Positions 1-11,678 of a stretch of 64,000 bases of DNA are shown in pieces. The notes below the pieces were generated by a model, which did not search any database, had not been told where the DNA came from, and saw only the letters and a list, made by a program, of their open reading frames with translations. Source of the stretch: Tetrahymena elliotti 4EA (Eukaryota; Ciliophora; Oligohymenophorea; Hymenostomatida; Tetrahymenidae); NCBI GenBank assembly GCA_000231825.2, contig JH720301.1, forward strand, positions 796,874 through 860,873. Reading direction: 5' to 3'. The translations under genes and the position numbers were made by a program. Each line of letters opens with the position of its first letter. Position 1 is the stretch's first letter.

Positions 1-917
1 GCTATTTCTTTTTTAATGTCGTCAATAAATAATTAGAAGTTCGCCTTACTAACCTCTACAGATTCGTTTTATTCAGAGTTATATAAAATAAGTGCCAACT
101 ATAATTAAGAGTTGTCTTAAAACGAAACTTATTAATTAGCAAATAAATTTAATATTTTTTTATTTTCTTGTGAAGAGAGGTCATTCTCATAACCACTTAG
201 AAGTTCATCACCTATTAAACTTGCACTATCAATTAGTTTAAATTTTTCTTCTTTAAAATCATTAAGCATGCTGTTAAAATCATCTTGAATTTTTTGAATC
301 TTTTCTTGTATTTATTATTTAGCAGATTCTTTATTTATTTACTCCAAAAGCTATATTGTATGCTGAGATTTTGTTTGAATTTCTTGTTTGAAAGTTTCAA
401 TTTTTATGAGCTCATGCTTAGGATGAGGTCCCTCAACATGGCACTCTGCACATGCTATCTTAGAGAGGGCTGAACAATTTTATTATATGCAAATATATTT
501 ATTTTTGATATCATGAATCAAACATTTTTCTGGTAATACATTTTGCACATCTTCGAAGTTACCAGCAGCATTTTCAATTAAAGGATTTTTTTAATCAATC
601 TAATCTTAAATTTCCTCCTTAAAGTCAATATTATTAGCAATTAGTTGATCTGTAATTTCATTTTTCTTCAAAAGTTCTTATTCATCAAATTCATTTTTTA
701 TTTGAAAATTAAATTCCTAATTTACAGACTATTCAATAGGTTCTTGTTTAACAGTAGATGCTTGACTAGATATAAGAGGATTTTCTTATTAGTTGGCTTC
801 ACCATCAGATTACATAAAATTTTAGATTTGTTCCTTTTTCACCTGAATATCTTCCTCTAAATTTATTTAATCATTTTGTGGCTACTGTTAAATATTAGAA
901 TTTATGCTTATATCCAT
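1..917 (-). CDS. B-box-like zinc-finger, coiled-coil protein (3' end outside window)
   Basis: The frame is open under the ciliate code (TAA/TAG = Gln) from ATG at 917-915 to the window edge, about 305 codons, with no TGA and no need for an intron. The first 130 residues are acidic and Q/N-rich. They are followed by a Cys/His cluster that starts CLIHDIKNKYIC, continues with a CAECH motif and ends GPHPKHEL, which is the spacing of a B-box-type zinc finger. Next comes a Lys/Glu/Gln-rich stretch likely to be coiled coil. B-box plus coiled coil without a visible RING is common in ciliate protein families. Role unknown; a scaffold or ubiquitin-related adaptor is only inferred. The gene at 33099-37892 has a related N-terminal Cys/His cluster. 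The start faces the start of the next gene across 353 bases. Confidence 0.7.
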
Positions 918-1270
918 TATACTTACTTTTGAGATTATAATAAACCTTTCATTTAAATGATAATTATTAATTTTGGGGTATTAAATTTTCAAGAGATATT
1001 TTGCAAACATGAATTACACCTCAATTTTTTTGAGGAAAAGCAATTTTTAATGAGCTTTTAAATCTTTAAGGAATAATAAAACAAAATAATTGGTATTCTT
1101 TTCATTATAAATTGATAAAAAATAATTACAAATTTTTTTTTACTTTTCGTAAAATCTAATAAGATTAAAGTAGAATGTAGGAACAATAAAATAAAGATAC
1201 TCCAACTAGAAAGTTTTCTAAAAAAAGAAACTAGCAGCTGAGTACAATCATAGAGAAAGGGGAAAGCTAT
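918..1270. promoter_or_regulatory. Divergent intergenic region between two start codons
   Basis: 353 A+T-rich bases separate the ATG at 917 (-) from the ATG at 1271 (+). It must hold both 5' regions; no specific promoter motif could be identified. Open reading frames running across it on the minus strand do not have coding character. Confidence 0.4.
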
Positions 1271-3683
1271 ATGGCAAGTCCGAGTCATAAAAGCAGTCGG
1301 TTGTAAGAAATAGAAGTAACTCCAAGTAGTAGAGTAGATACTATTAAAGAAGATAATGGCAATTAGCAATAGAGTGCAAATCCAATAACTTAGAAAAGAA
1401 TAAAATAAATAAAAAAGAAAGCTTCTACGTTTTCAGACAAAATAGATGAAGAATCTGTTTAAAGTCATGTTGAAAATAAGGAAGATATAGAATAACCAAC
1501 AAAAGAGAGTAAAAAAGTTTAGGGAGTAGCATAGAGAAAACGCTCTACTGGTAACTCTTCAATCAAAACAAAAAAAGAGTAAAGAAGAAAAGAATCAAAT
1601 GGAGATAAGTAAAAAAATGAAGAGAATGCAAAAAAAAGTGAAAAAAAAACCTTTGATGCTAAAGAAGATGAAATGATGAAAAATATAAAGATAAGTCTAA
1701 ATAATATACCAGTAGATATAGACTTGGAGAGTTAAAAAGAAATTAAACAAGAAACAATCATAATAAATGAATATGATACTTCTTTAAATTTTTTTAAGTT
1801 CTTTTTGGACAGTAAGTACACTTTGTATTAATTTTTTTTAATTTTTTACTATTTTACTGAATAAATGTTAGAATAGATATCATAATTTGAATTTTGATTT
1901 CTATTCCATTTATCACTCATTTTTAGCTCCATAAATAGTTATTTATCAAAGAATTAAATTTATTTTATTTTTTTAAGAGAAAATTAGAATATAAGAGAAA
2001 TTGCTTTTTTTTGTTTCTGTTGGCTTGATACTTGCTGATATGGGAGCAAGCATTTATGGATATTACTTATATGCTACTAATGACTGCTTTGGACATGAAT
2101 CTGATATGGATTTTAGTGATATAGTTAATATAATTTTCTCAATTATTTTAAAATTTTGCTGTATAAATATTATCATGTAAGAAATAACAAATAATTTACC
2201 TGGTAAAATAAAATTACCTTATCTAATACCATTATGCATTACAGGAGTTGTTCCTTGCTTATAACTTAATTAATTTGTTTATAGTTTCTCTTCTTGTAAA
2301 TAGCTAAATCCTATTATTTCTTACAGTGTAGCTAGATAAATTACAAATGTTCTTTGCTATATTTTTTTATCTTTAATTGGGCTAATTTGTATATTAATTA
2401 TGATCATCAGGATAGAAATAACTAGATAAACATGGAAAAGACTAAAAAACATTGGATTCTATGTTCTTGTAGGAGGATTTTTGCTCAGCATGATTTTTAT
2501 TTTTATTTTTTCTAGTGTAGTGTAGTCTAATTAATAATTTGTTCTATTTTTATGCCTCGATAACATAACTTTTTGGGTATTTTTTTTCATTTGTGCCTTT
2601 TACTCTGTTAGAAAAGTTTACTATAAATTAGAGCCTTTTCCTTACCAGTCATAATTTAGCTAGTAAATAAATAGCTAAGTTTAATTATATGATCATGAAG
2701 AGGAATTAGAGAGCTAAAGACTGACTTAAGAAAACAAATAAAAAAAAACCATCAGTAAAATGAAAAAAAAGAAAGTTTTCAAAGAAGATTAAATGGATAT
2801 ACTTCCAGTAATTAATAATTTGTAAGAATAATAAGTAGAAGAATAAAAAGCACCAAACAATTTAGAAAAAGTAAAGAAGAAAAAGAAAAAAATAATGTTT
2901 TCACCTTAAAATATGATGATGGATTAAGAAAATTAACAAAAATATTAATAACATTCATTTCACTCAATATTAAAGAATGATAATTACTAAGGATCTGCTG
3001 ATTCTGTTGATAGTTAATCTAAAATGGTGAGCAGTTTGGAAAAATCACCAATAAAATAGTAAGATGATTAATCTCAACCAGAATTCCATTAAGATGATGC
3101 AACAACTTCTTCAGTGTCTACTGTTGGAAAACCCAAAAAGCTTTCTAAATTTAGAAGAAGCAAAAAGGCCGACGCTCCTTCTATAAATTCTTTAATAGTT
3201 GATGATCAAAAAGCAGATGATAATTCTGTAGGATCCTCAAAAGTTTCATTTCATAAAAAAGATAATTTATCAAATACAAGTAAATCCAGTTTGAAAGATG
3301 ATTAATTTGTAGCTAGCTAAAACATTTCTTAAAAATCATTTGGAAATTTTTTGTAAATTGATTAAAATTCTAGTAAAAACAAATCAATAAATGATTTCTA
3401 AAAAAAGGATATGGAACTATATTAGCTAAATAAATAATTAACTCCAAACTCTAATAATTAGTTCTATTACCCTGATAGTTGTGGAGGGTAATCAAAAGAT
3501 AATGAGAATTTCTCTGATATGCAAAGAGTTAGAAGTTTAAATAAACTGGATGAAGATTAGGAATTAGCAGAAAATCAAATCAGAAAAAATAGTCTTCCAA
3601 AATAAGAAATTATTAAAAAGAACCATTTTGAAGTCTAAAAGAAATCTCTTTTCGAAACACATTTAGAATAAGATAAAGATTGA
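1271..3683 (+). CDS. Multipass membrane protein with long charged N- and C-terminal tails
   Basis: Two exons, 1271-1811 and 1978-3683, with intron GTAAGT...TAAG (166 nt, phase 1); 748 aa, stop TGA. Residues 1-175 are Lys/Glu/Ser/Gln-rich. Around residues 190-410 there are six clear hydrophobic segments, for example near LLFFVSVGLILADMG, IVNIIFSIILKFC, LPYLIPLCITGVVPC, NVLCYIFLSLIGLICILIM, GFYVLVGGFLLSMIFIFIF and FVLFLCLDNITFWVFFFICA. The remaining 340 residues are a basic, Ser/Asp/Gln-rich cytosol-like tail with KKKKK clusters. The topology (six or seven helices after a soluble N-terminus, long phosphorylatable tail) resembles divergent serpentine receptors, but no family motif was recognised, so receptor function is only a possibility. 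No signal peptide at the N-terminus. Confidence 0.72.
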
Positions 3684-5204
3684 TTTTTTTAAAATATTAA
3701 TAATATTTTTTAGTTTAAAAACAAAAATCCTAGACTAAATTATAATTATAATTTATTTAAACTAACAATAATTTAATATTTTCAAAAATATGTTAAATAA
3801 TTACAAAAATAAAAAAACCAAATCAACAATACTTCTTAACACTTAAAGAATCATTTAAACAGTTAGACAGTACTATTATTTATTATTACATTTATTTATA
3901 TTAAACCAAACTAATTTATTATCATAAAATATAATTATGTAAATTTATTATTTGTATTTCATTAATCTGTAAAGATTTTAATTTTACTAAATGAATGAAA
4001 TTCACTTGAGATTTAAATATTCATTTAATTAGCTAAATCTAATTTTTTAAGAAAGAAATAATGATTTGTACCTTAAATTCAATTATTTAATTTTTATTAT
4101 TAAGATTGATTTGCAAATAAGACAAATAAATATTTGTTTACTCCAATTTAATCTATGTTTTTCATCAACCCTTTAAAATTGGCTTATTGTTTTCGTTTTA
4201 TCTTGTTTCTGCTAATAATAATTTTCAAAACTATTTTACCATTTTAATTTCTTCAAAATTTGGATATTTATCATATTTTAATTACGTTTTGAAATAAATC
4301 ATGAAAATCTTTTTAAATTAATTTGTTAATCTTTATTATTTTTTTTATTCATTATGATAACTAAAATTCAAAGTTTAAATAAACATTTTTATTGTTGATT
4401 AATTTTTAATTAAAATAAATGAATTGAACAATATTTAATCAAAAATTAAAAAATGACTAAATTTATTTTACTTCATAAGATTAATACCAAAAACTAATAC
4501 AATAATAGTAATTTAGTTTATATTTTTTTAAAACAATCTAAAGACCATTAAAGGATTTTAATGAAATAGTAAAATAATATTTGATAGTTTTAAAATTAAA
4601 TATCAATTTAGTTGAAATTTATTCAACAAATTTAGCCGAATTTAAGCAAATGAAATATTTTATTTTTTTATAAATTTAAATTTTGAAAATGAGATATTGA
4701 AATTTAAAAAGAGTTGATATAGAAAAGCGCTTGCAGGTAGTAAATAAATATCTTGGCATTAGGATAATTTGTGTAAAAATTGTTATATTTTTATTTTATT
4801 TCCAGCTTTAATTAAAATGGAAGATATACAAAAAATGAATAGAAAATATTGATTTAATTCATGTATTTTTTTTCTTCTTTTTGTTGTTTATTAATTAATA
4901 AAGTAAAATAAAAAATTAAATAGATCTTTTGATATTTGTTGCTACATTATAAAACTGTATCCTTTGCATTTAATAGAGTTTTATAAATAATTATTGGTGC
5001 AAAATGGCAGATAAACTGAGATGAGAAGAGTACAATGCAATAATAAAAATATGAGCATAGTACAAATATGAAAAGGATAGATACGAGTAACGTTAATTAG
5101 CAAAAATTATGTATTATAATTGATGAAAGAATGTATATAGTGATTAATTTGTTTGTTGGTTTGTTATTTGATTGATTGCTTGCTTGCTTGATTGTACAGG
5201 AAAA
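3684..5204. other. A+T-rich intergenic DNA
   Basis: No coding frame with Gln-type TAA/TAG use was found on either strand. The short G+C-richer patch near 4725-4740 (agcgcttgcagg) stands out slightly but is not explained. The last 60 bases hold the TTGN tetranucleotide tract described separately. Confidence 0.5.
5148..5195. repeat. TTGN tetranucleotide tract downstream of centrin
   Basis: A run of TTGT/TTGG/TTGA/TTGC units (gattgattgcttgcttgctt at its core) ends 9 bases beyond the centrin stop codon, so on the centrin strand it reads CAAG/CAAT/CAAA repeats in the likely 3' UTR. Similar CAAA-type runs follow the oxidoreductase stop (near 9390-9401). Confidence 0.6.
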
Positions 5205-5794
5205 TCAGAAAAGGTTGGTCTTTTTCATAATTCTAACGAATTCTTCTTCACTAATTTCACCATCACCATCTCTGTCAGCTTCATCGATCATTTCTTAGAG
5301 TTCTTCTTCAGTCATAGCTTCACCCAATTCTCTGGCAACTCTCTTTAAATTCTTTAAGGAGATCTTACCAGTATTATCATCGTCAAATAATCTAAAAGCT
5401 TTTAAAATTTCATCTCTGGGATCTCTTTCGGCCTATTTTATTTAAATTCAAATCATTAATGCTGCTAGCTCAAGAATAAATTTGCTAATATTAAAGTAAT
5501 GGATGATAAATTAGTTACCATTTTAACAGTCATAAGGTCAAGGAAGTCTTGGAATTCAATAACTCCACGACCTTCTCTGTCGATTTCAGCAATCATTTTC
5601 TTAATTTCTTCCTTTTTAGGTTCAAATCCCAAAGCTCTCATTGCTACCTTAAGTTCCTTGGCATCAATATAACCAGTACCATCGGTATCGAAAAGATCGA
5701 AGGCTTCCTTAATTTCTTATTTTTATTCTTCAGTCAATTGAGGACGAGAGACTCTAGTGGACTTAACAGGGGGTTTAGTGTTCCTGAGAGACAT
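5205..5794 (-). CDS. CEN1: Centrin
   Basis: Two exons (5519-5794, 5432-5205), intron 5433-5518 of phase 0, 167 aa. The protein has four EF-hands: loops [36 protein letters not shown] and [12 protein letters not shown]. The first and fourth keep the full Ca2+-coordination pattern; the second and third are weaker. The C-terminus RIMKKTNLF and the block [16 protein letters not shown] match centrins closely, and the Q there is encoded by TAA, which fixes the genetic code of this DNA. Length is that of centrins. Centrin forms Ca2+-sensitive fibres at basal bodies and in the ciliate cortex. Codon use (AAG, GCC, CTC preferred) is that of a highly expressed gene. CEN1 is assigned because it is the canonical centrin; a paralogue cannot be excluded. 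Confidence 0.95.
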
Positions 5795-7099
5795 TTCTTA
5801 TGTGAAGGGTTTTAATTAAGTTGTGAATATACTTTTCTTTTTATATAAATAAATATATTTTGATTTTTTTAAATTAATTTATTTTGAAATTTTGAACTGA
5901 ATTCATGATTCTGACAACCTTTTAAATTGATTAAAGTATTACATATATTTATTATGAAAAATCTTCAATCAATAGCTAAAGCTTTTAATAAACTATTGTT
6001 TTTTTTAATTAATTGCTGTCTTGTTATTAGCAAATCTTCAATATTAATTTTCAATCACTCAACTCTAAGAAAATAAAACAAAATAAAATTTCCCTCTAAC
6101 TTATTTTAAATATTTATCTATCAAATTCTATAAAATGAGAGCTTAAACAAGCATCGCTCTATTAAAATTATATTCTATATTGATCTTTCAAATATCTTCA
6201 AGTCAAAAAGATTAAGATTAAAAAATTTTTAAATGTGAAGGCAAATTTGAAGTCAATATTTTAAAAACAATTTATTTGAGGTGTTAATTATATCTATTGA
6301 ATTTCAAATTTTCAGAGAATATAAATTAACTATCTAAATCTTAATTTAATTTTCACAATTATTATATTCAATTGCTTAAGAATCTTGTTTGTGATCAAAA
6401 GAAAATTATTCAAAGCAATTTCAAAATTTGTTTTTTAAAAATCTGCATTTAATTATTTATTAACAATTAGCTACTGAACATTTATTTCTTCCTGTCCTCA
6501 AATATATATTTATTACTAAATATGAAGTAAATATCTTCAATACTACTCTTCTTAAAAATTTAAAATAGCATATCCTTAGCTGTTCTTTCTTATGAAAATT
6601 TTTTAAACACACAAATTTGCCTGATCAACGCAAGCTAAATCAATTATTTTTACAAGATAGTGAATAGATGATTAAACTTTTAAAAAAGTATAAGAAGTGA
6701 ATTGCAGCAAAATATTTTAAATAAAAAGCAGATTACAATAATAAATTGAATTTTTTGAGAAAAATAAAGTTGGTTTTAAATTAGAGTTCATATGATTAGC
6801 TTAAAATTTAAATTTCAACGTTATTTTGCAAAAGTTTAAAATAAGTGTATTATGATGTTGTTTGTTAAACAATATAATTGAATATTAATAATTATTTTTC
6901 TTTTTTATCATATAAAAAAATGTTTTTTTAAAAAACTTTAAATTGATGAAAAAAAGCTAACTTAGGTATTTCCATTTGAAAAAATAGGAATTTCAATGAG
7001 AATAAAAGACAAAACAAAGAATAAAAACTTAGAAATTTAAAATTTTAAACAATTAATTTATAATTTGGTTAAGAAGATAGATAGTATTTTAAGTTAATT
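5795..7099. other. A+T-rich intergenic DNA
   Basis: Region 5' of centrin and 3' of the kinesin-like gene. Both strands were read; only short, low-information frames appear. Nothing supportable. Confidence 0.5.
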
Positions 7100-8961
7100 T
7101 CAAATATTGGTGTTATCTTATTTCAGCTAATTATTTAGGTTTTGCTTATTTTATTAGCTTAATCTATGTGAATCTTAAATCTATTTTTATATAAAATATT
7201 TAAAGTCTATATATTAGTTATTACCATTTTTTTATGTTTTTAAAGAATAAAGTAGCGTTGCTTTAAATTATGAGATTACATGATTTATTGAGCTATTAAC
7301 AGATGGTTCTTATAAGCTTTGATATATTTATTTATTATTGACTGAATCTTCTTTTTAGAGTTATTCTAAGAATTCCTTATCATTGAGATAGTTTTTCTTA
7401 ATCATTTATTTTTTATTAAATTATGATGCCAATTACAATGTAGATATTTAAGATTTAAGAGAATCTTGATTAGAAACTGTTTGAAAAAGAGTAACATGAG
7501 ACTAAGAATTTAAACAATCTTTTAAAAAGAATGTCAGCTTTTTTTATCTAAATGGAATGCTATTACTATTCTTTTTTAAGCTATCCATACAAAATCCTAA
7601 GTTACTTATATTTTCTAGATTCTACTGACAATTTGTCATTTTTAAAAATGTAAATTTTTGTTCTATCTTCTCTATAAAGTCTTTTTATTTACTTACCTTA
7701 AAAATTTATTATTAATCATTAACTTTTCATCTCAAAAAATAATTCTTTTTTAATTTTACCTTTGCAACAGATATCTAAATAGCAACCGTTTTTATTTACA
7801 TTCCTATTTGTTCTTTCAATATCTTTTTCATGAACGAATCTTTTAATAATAATTACTAATTATTTTTATGATAACTAAATATGGCTTACATATTCTGTAC
7901 ACTGAAACAAACTCTGAGAATGACCATATACTCATTTATATTAAATCTTCTATGCTTATACCCATGTTTTCTTCTGTTTTAATTTTAAGATTATCCTTTT
8001 AAATTGATTCTAAGTTTTAATCTAGATTCAATAAATCAATCACCCTATCTTGGTAAAAACCAATAATAGATATCATAACTTCTTTATCATCTTAATTCAT
8101 AGTCTTTAAGTGAGTGCAGATATCACTAAGAGCTCTTTAGATTATACCACCTTATTGATCTCCTTTAAATTAAAAATGATAAATTTTAGGTTTTATTCAT
8201 TTAAGTTATTTTTACTAATAATAGCAGTGAGTTAAGGATTTCCATAACACTCAAGAAGTTATTTATTAAGTAAAACTTGATTTTTTCCTGTGTTTGAAGT
8301 TCCAAAAAGAATTAGTGAGTAATTCTTTTAGCTTTCTAAGCACTCTAAAATCTTTGGCTATAATTGATCATAAATCTATAGAAATATAACAATAATTAAA
8401 AAACAGCTCTAATATTCATAAAAATTTTGGAATATTTTAGATATAAATCCAAATATTTTTGTAATATACCTCATTGTTCTTATTTTTATTTGAGAAAATG
8501 CAATCTGACTCACTTTCCATATATTTTTCTTAGTCAAACAATTTCAATTGGTTATGTTTAGAATTTCTAATCATGTCAAATAGTTTCTTTTATGTTAAAA
8601 TTTTAAATTTATTATTTTCTACATATTTAATCTATTTTACTTACTTCTTCTTTAGAGACAAGCTTTGCTTTTATGTAAACCTAAGTTATAAAAATACCCA
8701 ATTAAATATTCTAATTTATTAAAATCATTTTGTTAATACATTTGTATCTGGATATCCAATATGTTATTATTCATTTTAGCGAGCCTACTTCTAATTTTTT
8801 GCAGTTAAACTTTTACTTTTCTGAAAATCACTATTTTTTATATCTAAATAGTTATTTGTAATATTTTGAAGCTCTTAAGGAGTTAAATTGTGTGCGTAGG
8901 CATATTTTAGATTACTACCCCTAACTCCTGAGTTATTAAATTTTCTAATTCTATAATTCAT
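7100..8961 (-). CDS. Divergent kinesin-motor-like protein, probably without ATPase activity
   Basis: Seven exons: 8961-8740, 8680-8645, 8586-8470, 8375-8216, 8162-7890, 7855-7760, 7722-7100; phases close exactly, 508 aa. The order of kinesin landmarks is kept: EIYDQLQPKILECL (family VYDDV...PLV), P-loop position ILFGTSNTGKNQ, GGIIQRALSDI, VMISIIGFYQDRVIDLLN (family EIYNE..RDLL), NLKIKTEENMGISIEDL, then NISNLGFCMDSLKKN, IPFRQKKLTFFLKDCL (family VPYRDSKLTRLLQDSLGG) and LKSQISTLQLASQF (family ETLSTLRYA). Key catalytic positions are lost: the P-loop GKT is GKN, the switch I SSRSH region reads NGCYLDI, and the switch II DLAGSE motif is absent. About 75 residues precede the motor and a short Gln-rich tail follows. 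So this is either a nucleotide-independent motor-like protein or a decaying gene, although no frameshift is needed. Two introns are only 34 and 37 nt. Confidence 0.78.
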
Positions 8962-9415
8962 TTTAATTTATGTATTTATTTACTTTAGCTAAAGCAGACT
9001 ATTTATTCTTAATATTAAATGCAATCCCTTTTAGATTTTAACGAATTATTTTTAATTAATTGAGCATTACCAAAAATCAAAAAAAAAATAGACTAAATAA
9101 TAAAAAATTAGTGGATTAAGATAAATAATGCTATTAACATTATCTTAATAAGTATTTCACCAGTAATTTTACAAATTTTGTTCATACTTGTATTAAATTA
9201 ATAAATTATTAAAATATTAAAAAAGTAAGTACTAAATATCATATTAACTCATAAAAGAAAATGAATAAAAATGCAATTTTGAAATAAAATGGAAAAGATT
9301 AATACAAATAAATTATTTGTGAATAAAAATAAATACATTTTAGATAAATAATTAAAAAGAATCATACAATTTATTTAAAAATTATTTATTTATTTGTTTG
9401 TTTTGATCTTCATTA
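8962..9415. other. A+T-rich intergenic DNA
   Basis: Lies 5' of the kinesin-like gene and 3' of the oxidoreductase. It contains a tttgtttgttttgat run near 9393. No gene seen. Confidence 0.5.
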
Positions 9416-10429
9416 TCATTGAGGAATTAAAATGACTTTACCAGCAGACATATCCTTTGAGAAATGTTCAATGGCTTCTTTAGTTTGTGAAAGAGGGAAT
9501 TCTCCTTGGATATTTGCTGCAAAGATTGTATTTAAATTTTAAGAAATGAATGTATGAACTCTAGTTCTTTCTTCTTCACTTAATTTTTCAAACCATGTGT
9601 AGGCTAGATAACCTTCTATTTTTTTGTTGGCCCATCTGACTTAAACTCCATTAACTCCTGATATGTCTTAGCCGCTCAAAGTACCATAAACATAAAAAGT
9701 GCTGTTAGGAGGAAGAGCATTAAATATGACACCAGCTATTGAACCACCTACACATTCAAAACAAACATTTGCTTAAAGCTTAGCTGCCAAGGTTTATAAT
9801 TCAGTTCTAAAACTTTCAACATCTTCAGTATGTAATACGTGTTCTGCTCCAAGATCTTTCTTCAATTAATCAGCTTTTTATTTATTTCTGACAACGTTAA
9901 TAACTTCTACATTTAATGTTTTGCAGCCTAGATAAAGCATTCTACCAATTGAAGAACCAGCCCCTGTATTAATGATGGCTTTAGGATTATTTTTTTTAAT
10001 TACTTCAAGCATACCAGCTACAGTGAGGGGATTAACATAACAGGCAGCACTTGCCTTTTTTAAGTCAACTCCATCTTCATAAATAATAGCTTACTTCAAG
10101 CTTCCAATAGTGTAATTTTACCAAGCACCAACATTAACTTTAAAGCTAACCTTCTTGCCAATTAGGCTCTTAACTCTTTCACTATTTCCTGCAACTATCT
10201 CTCCAGTTGCTTCAAAACCAGGTGTATAAGGAATTTTTGTTGTAGGGAAATGTCCTTTAATTTCATGGATGCTGTAATCACTAATGGGTGTGTAAAGAAC
10301 TCTAGCAATAAATTCATCTTCCTTCAATGTTTCAACTGAGAAACCTGAGGGTTTAGTAGTGTATTCAATAGCATCTAAGCTAAGCTTGCTGACAACAATG
10401 GAATTAACTGTTTCAAAAGGTTGTTGCAT
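9416..10429 (-). CDS. MDR-family oxidoreductase (quinone / enoyl reductase type)
   Basis: Single exon, 337 aa, the usual length for medium-chain dehydrogenase/reductases without structural zinc. The N-terminal GroES-like part includes YTPGFEATGEIV (family PGxEgaGxVv). The Rossmann core has the cofactor loop NTGAGSSIGRMLY around residue 150 and the NADP-side strand VINVVRNKQKADQLKKDLGA, followed by FECVGG and YVYGTLSG. The zinc-ligand Cys/Glu pairs of alcohol dehydrogenases are missing, pointing to the NAD(P)H:quinone oxidoreductase or enoyl reductase branch. The substrate cannot be inferred. The start is the first ATG (MQQPFETVNS); the stop is followed closely by a CAAA-type tract. The Gln codons are mixed TAA and CAA. 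Confidence 0.9.
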
Positions 10430-11678
10430 GAGTGGATTCTAAGTAGAAGTATTTATTTTGCTATAAAAATGCTTATTTTGTAAATAGATTTAATGTTTTA
10501 ATAATTAATTTATTGGTAACTTAGATATTTTCATTGCTTGGTTGGAGTTTATAAACCAACGTAATAGAATATTTCTGGAAGGAAATATCTTTTTGTTAAA
10601 TGTAATCATGAAATTTATTTTTTTTAAATCTTTGAGAATTATTGGATTTATTTTATTTGCTATTAATAGCTTCAATTTATTTAATTTAATTAACTTAAAA
10701 CATACAATTTTCTTGATTTACAAAATTAATTCTTTTATATTTTGGATACTCAATCAATGCTTTCAATTTTATTTTTTCAGCAAAAATGTTAAAATATAGA
10801 TTGCATTTTGAGTATGATTATTTGTATTTTATCTAATTTTTTTTAATAAAATTCTTATTTGAAACAGTCAAAAATGTTTTTTGTTTTTTAATTTAAGAAT
10901 TAGGGAAATTAATTAAATAAAATGAAAGAAATACTTCAGTACTTACTTCTTTTAATGAATATAAAATTTCTTTCAATTATTATTAAATAAAATATAATTA
11001 TTTTCTTCATTTACTAAATTAATTCTTTTATATCAATATTCTAACTAGAAGAAACAAACTTTTAATATAAAGTTCATTCTTATTTAATTAAAGGACAAAA
11101 TAATAATTTATAATATTCATTAAAATTAAAATTCTAATATTTTCTGAATATTAAAAATTTTTAGTCAATAATTTTGTTCTAACGCTTTTATAGATTTAAT
11201 TTATTAATCTTTTCTCAAATAAATATATTAAAATTTAGTTTTTAATATAAGTATGAAACTTTTTTAAAATATTTTACAAGATAAAAAACATTATGTTTAT
11301 TATCTTTTTCTTTGTTCAAATATTTTTTTATGAAATAATTAAAAAAAAAATTATTTGTAAATAATTAAAATATGCTGCAATTCCTGAAAATTCTCCTACT
11401 TTTCCCAAACTTAAAAAATTACAATATCATATTTATTTAAAAGGGAAATAAATCAAAGCTATTACACAAAGTAAAGATTTATAATTTGAGGGATTAAGGT
11501 AACTTTAGAGTTTAGAATATAAAATGAAAATTTATTTGTAAAAACAAAAGTGATTTTATTAAAAATAATAATTTTATGGACTTTATTTATTAATTAAGTT
11601 GAGATAATAATTTGGAATAACTTTATATTAATTGAATTAGAAGTTTACAATAAAAATGTTTTTGTTTTTCTTGAGATT
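10430..11678. other. A+T-rich intergenic DNA with a repeated 23-base motif
   Basis: No gene supported. A motif close to ttacaaaattaattcttttat recurs (around 10719 and, with one change, around 11014). The open frame on the plus strand at 10542-10799 avoids TAA and TAG only by chance and has no coding look. Confidence 0.45.

Noticed and set aside
1058..1369. 103-codon minus-strand frame overlapping the start of the membrane protein
   Set aside because: It lies antisense to the first exon of the 1271-3683 gene and in the divergent promoter region; composition is a shadow of the sense strand.
7100..8961. Calling the kinesin-like locus a frameshifted pseudogene
   Set aside because: The apparent frame changes are all resolved by GT-AG introns that keep phase across the whole gene; lost motifs remain but no disabling frame break is needed.
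10551..10566. AAACCAAC-like phrases (also near 22838 and 51740) as chromosome breakage sites
   Set aside because: None matches the 15-base Tetrahymena breakage sequence beyond its first bases, and there are no telomeric repeats nearby.
10542..10799. 85-codon plus-strand frame 5' of the oxidoreductase
   Set aside because: Phe/Leu/Ile/Asn-rich, no domain, no Gln codons; falls in A+T-rich spacer.
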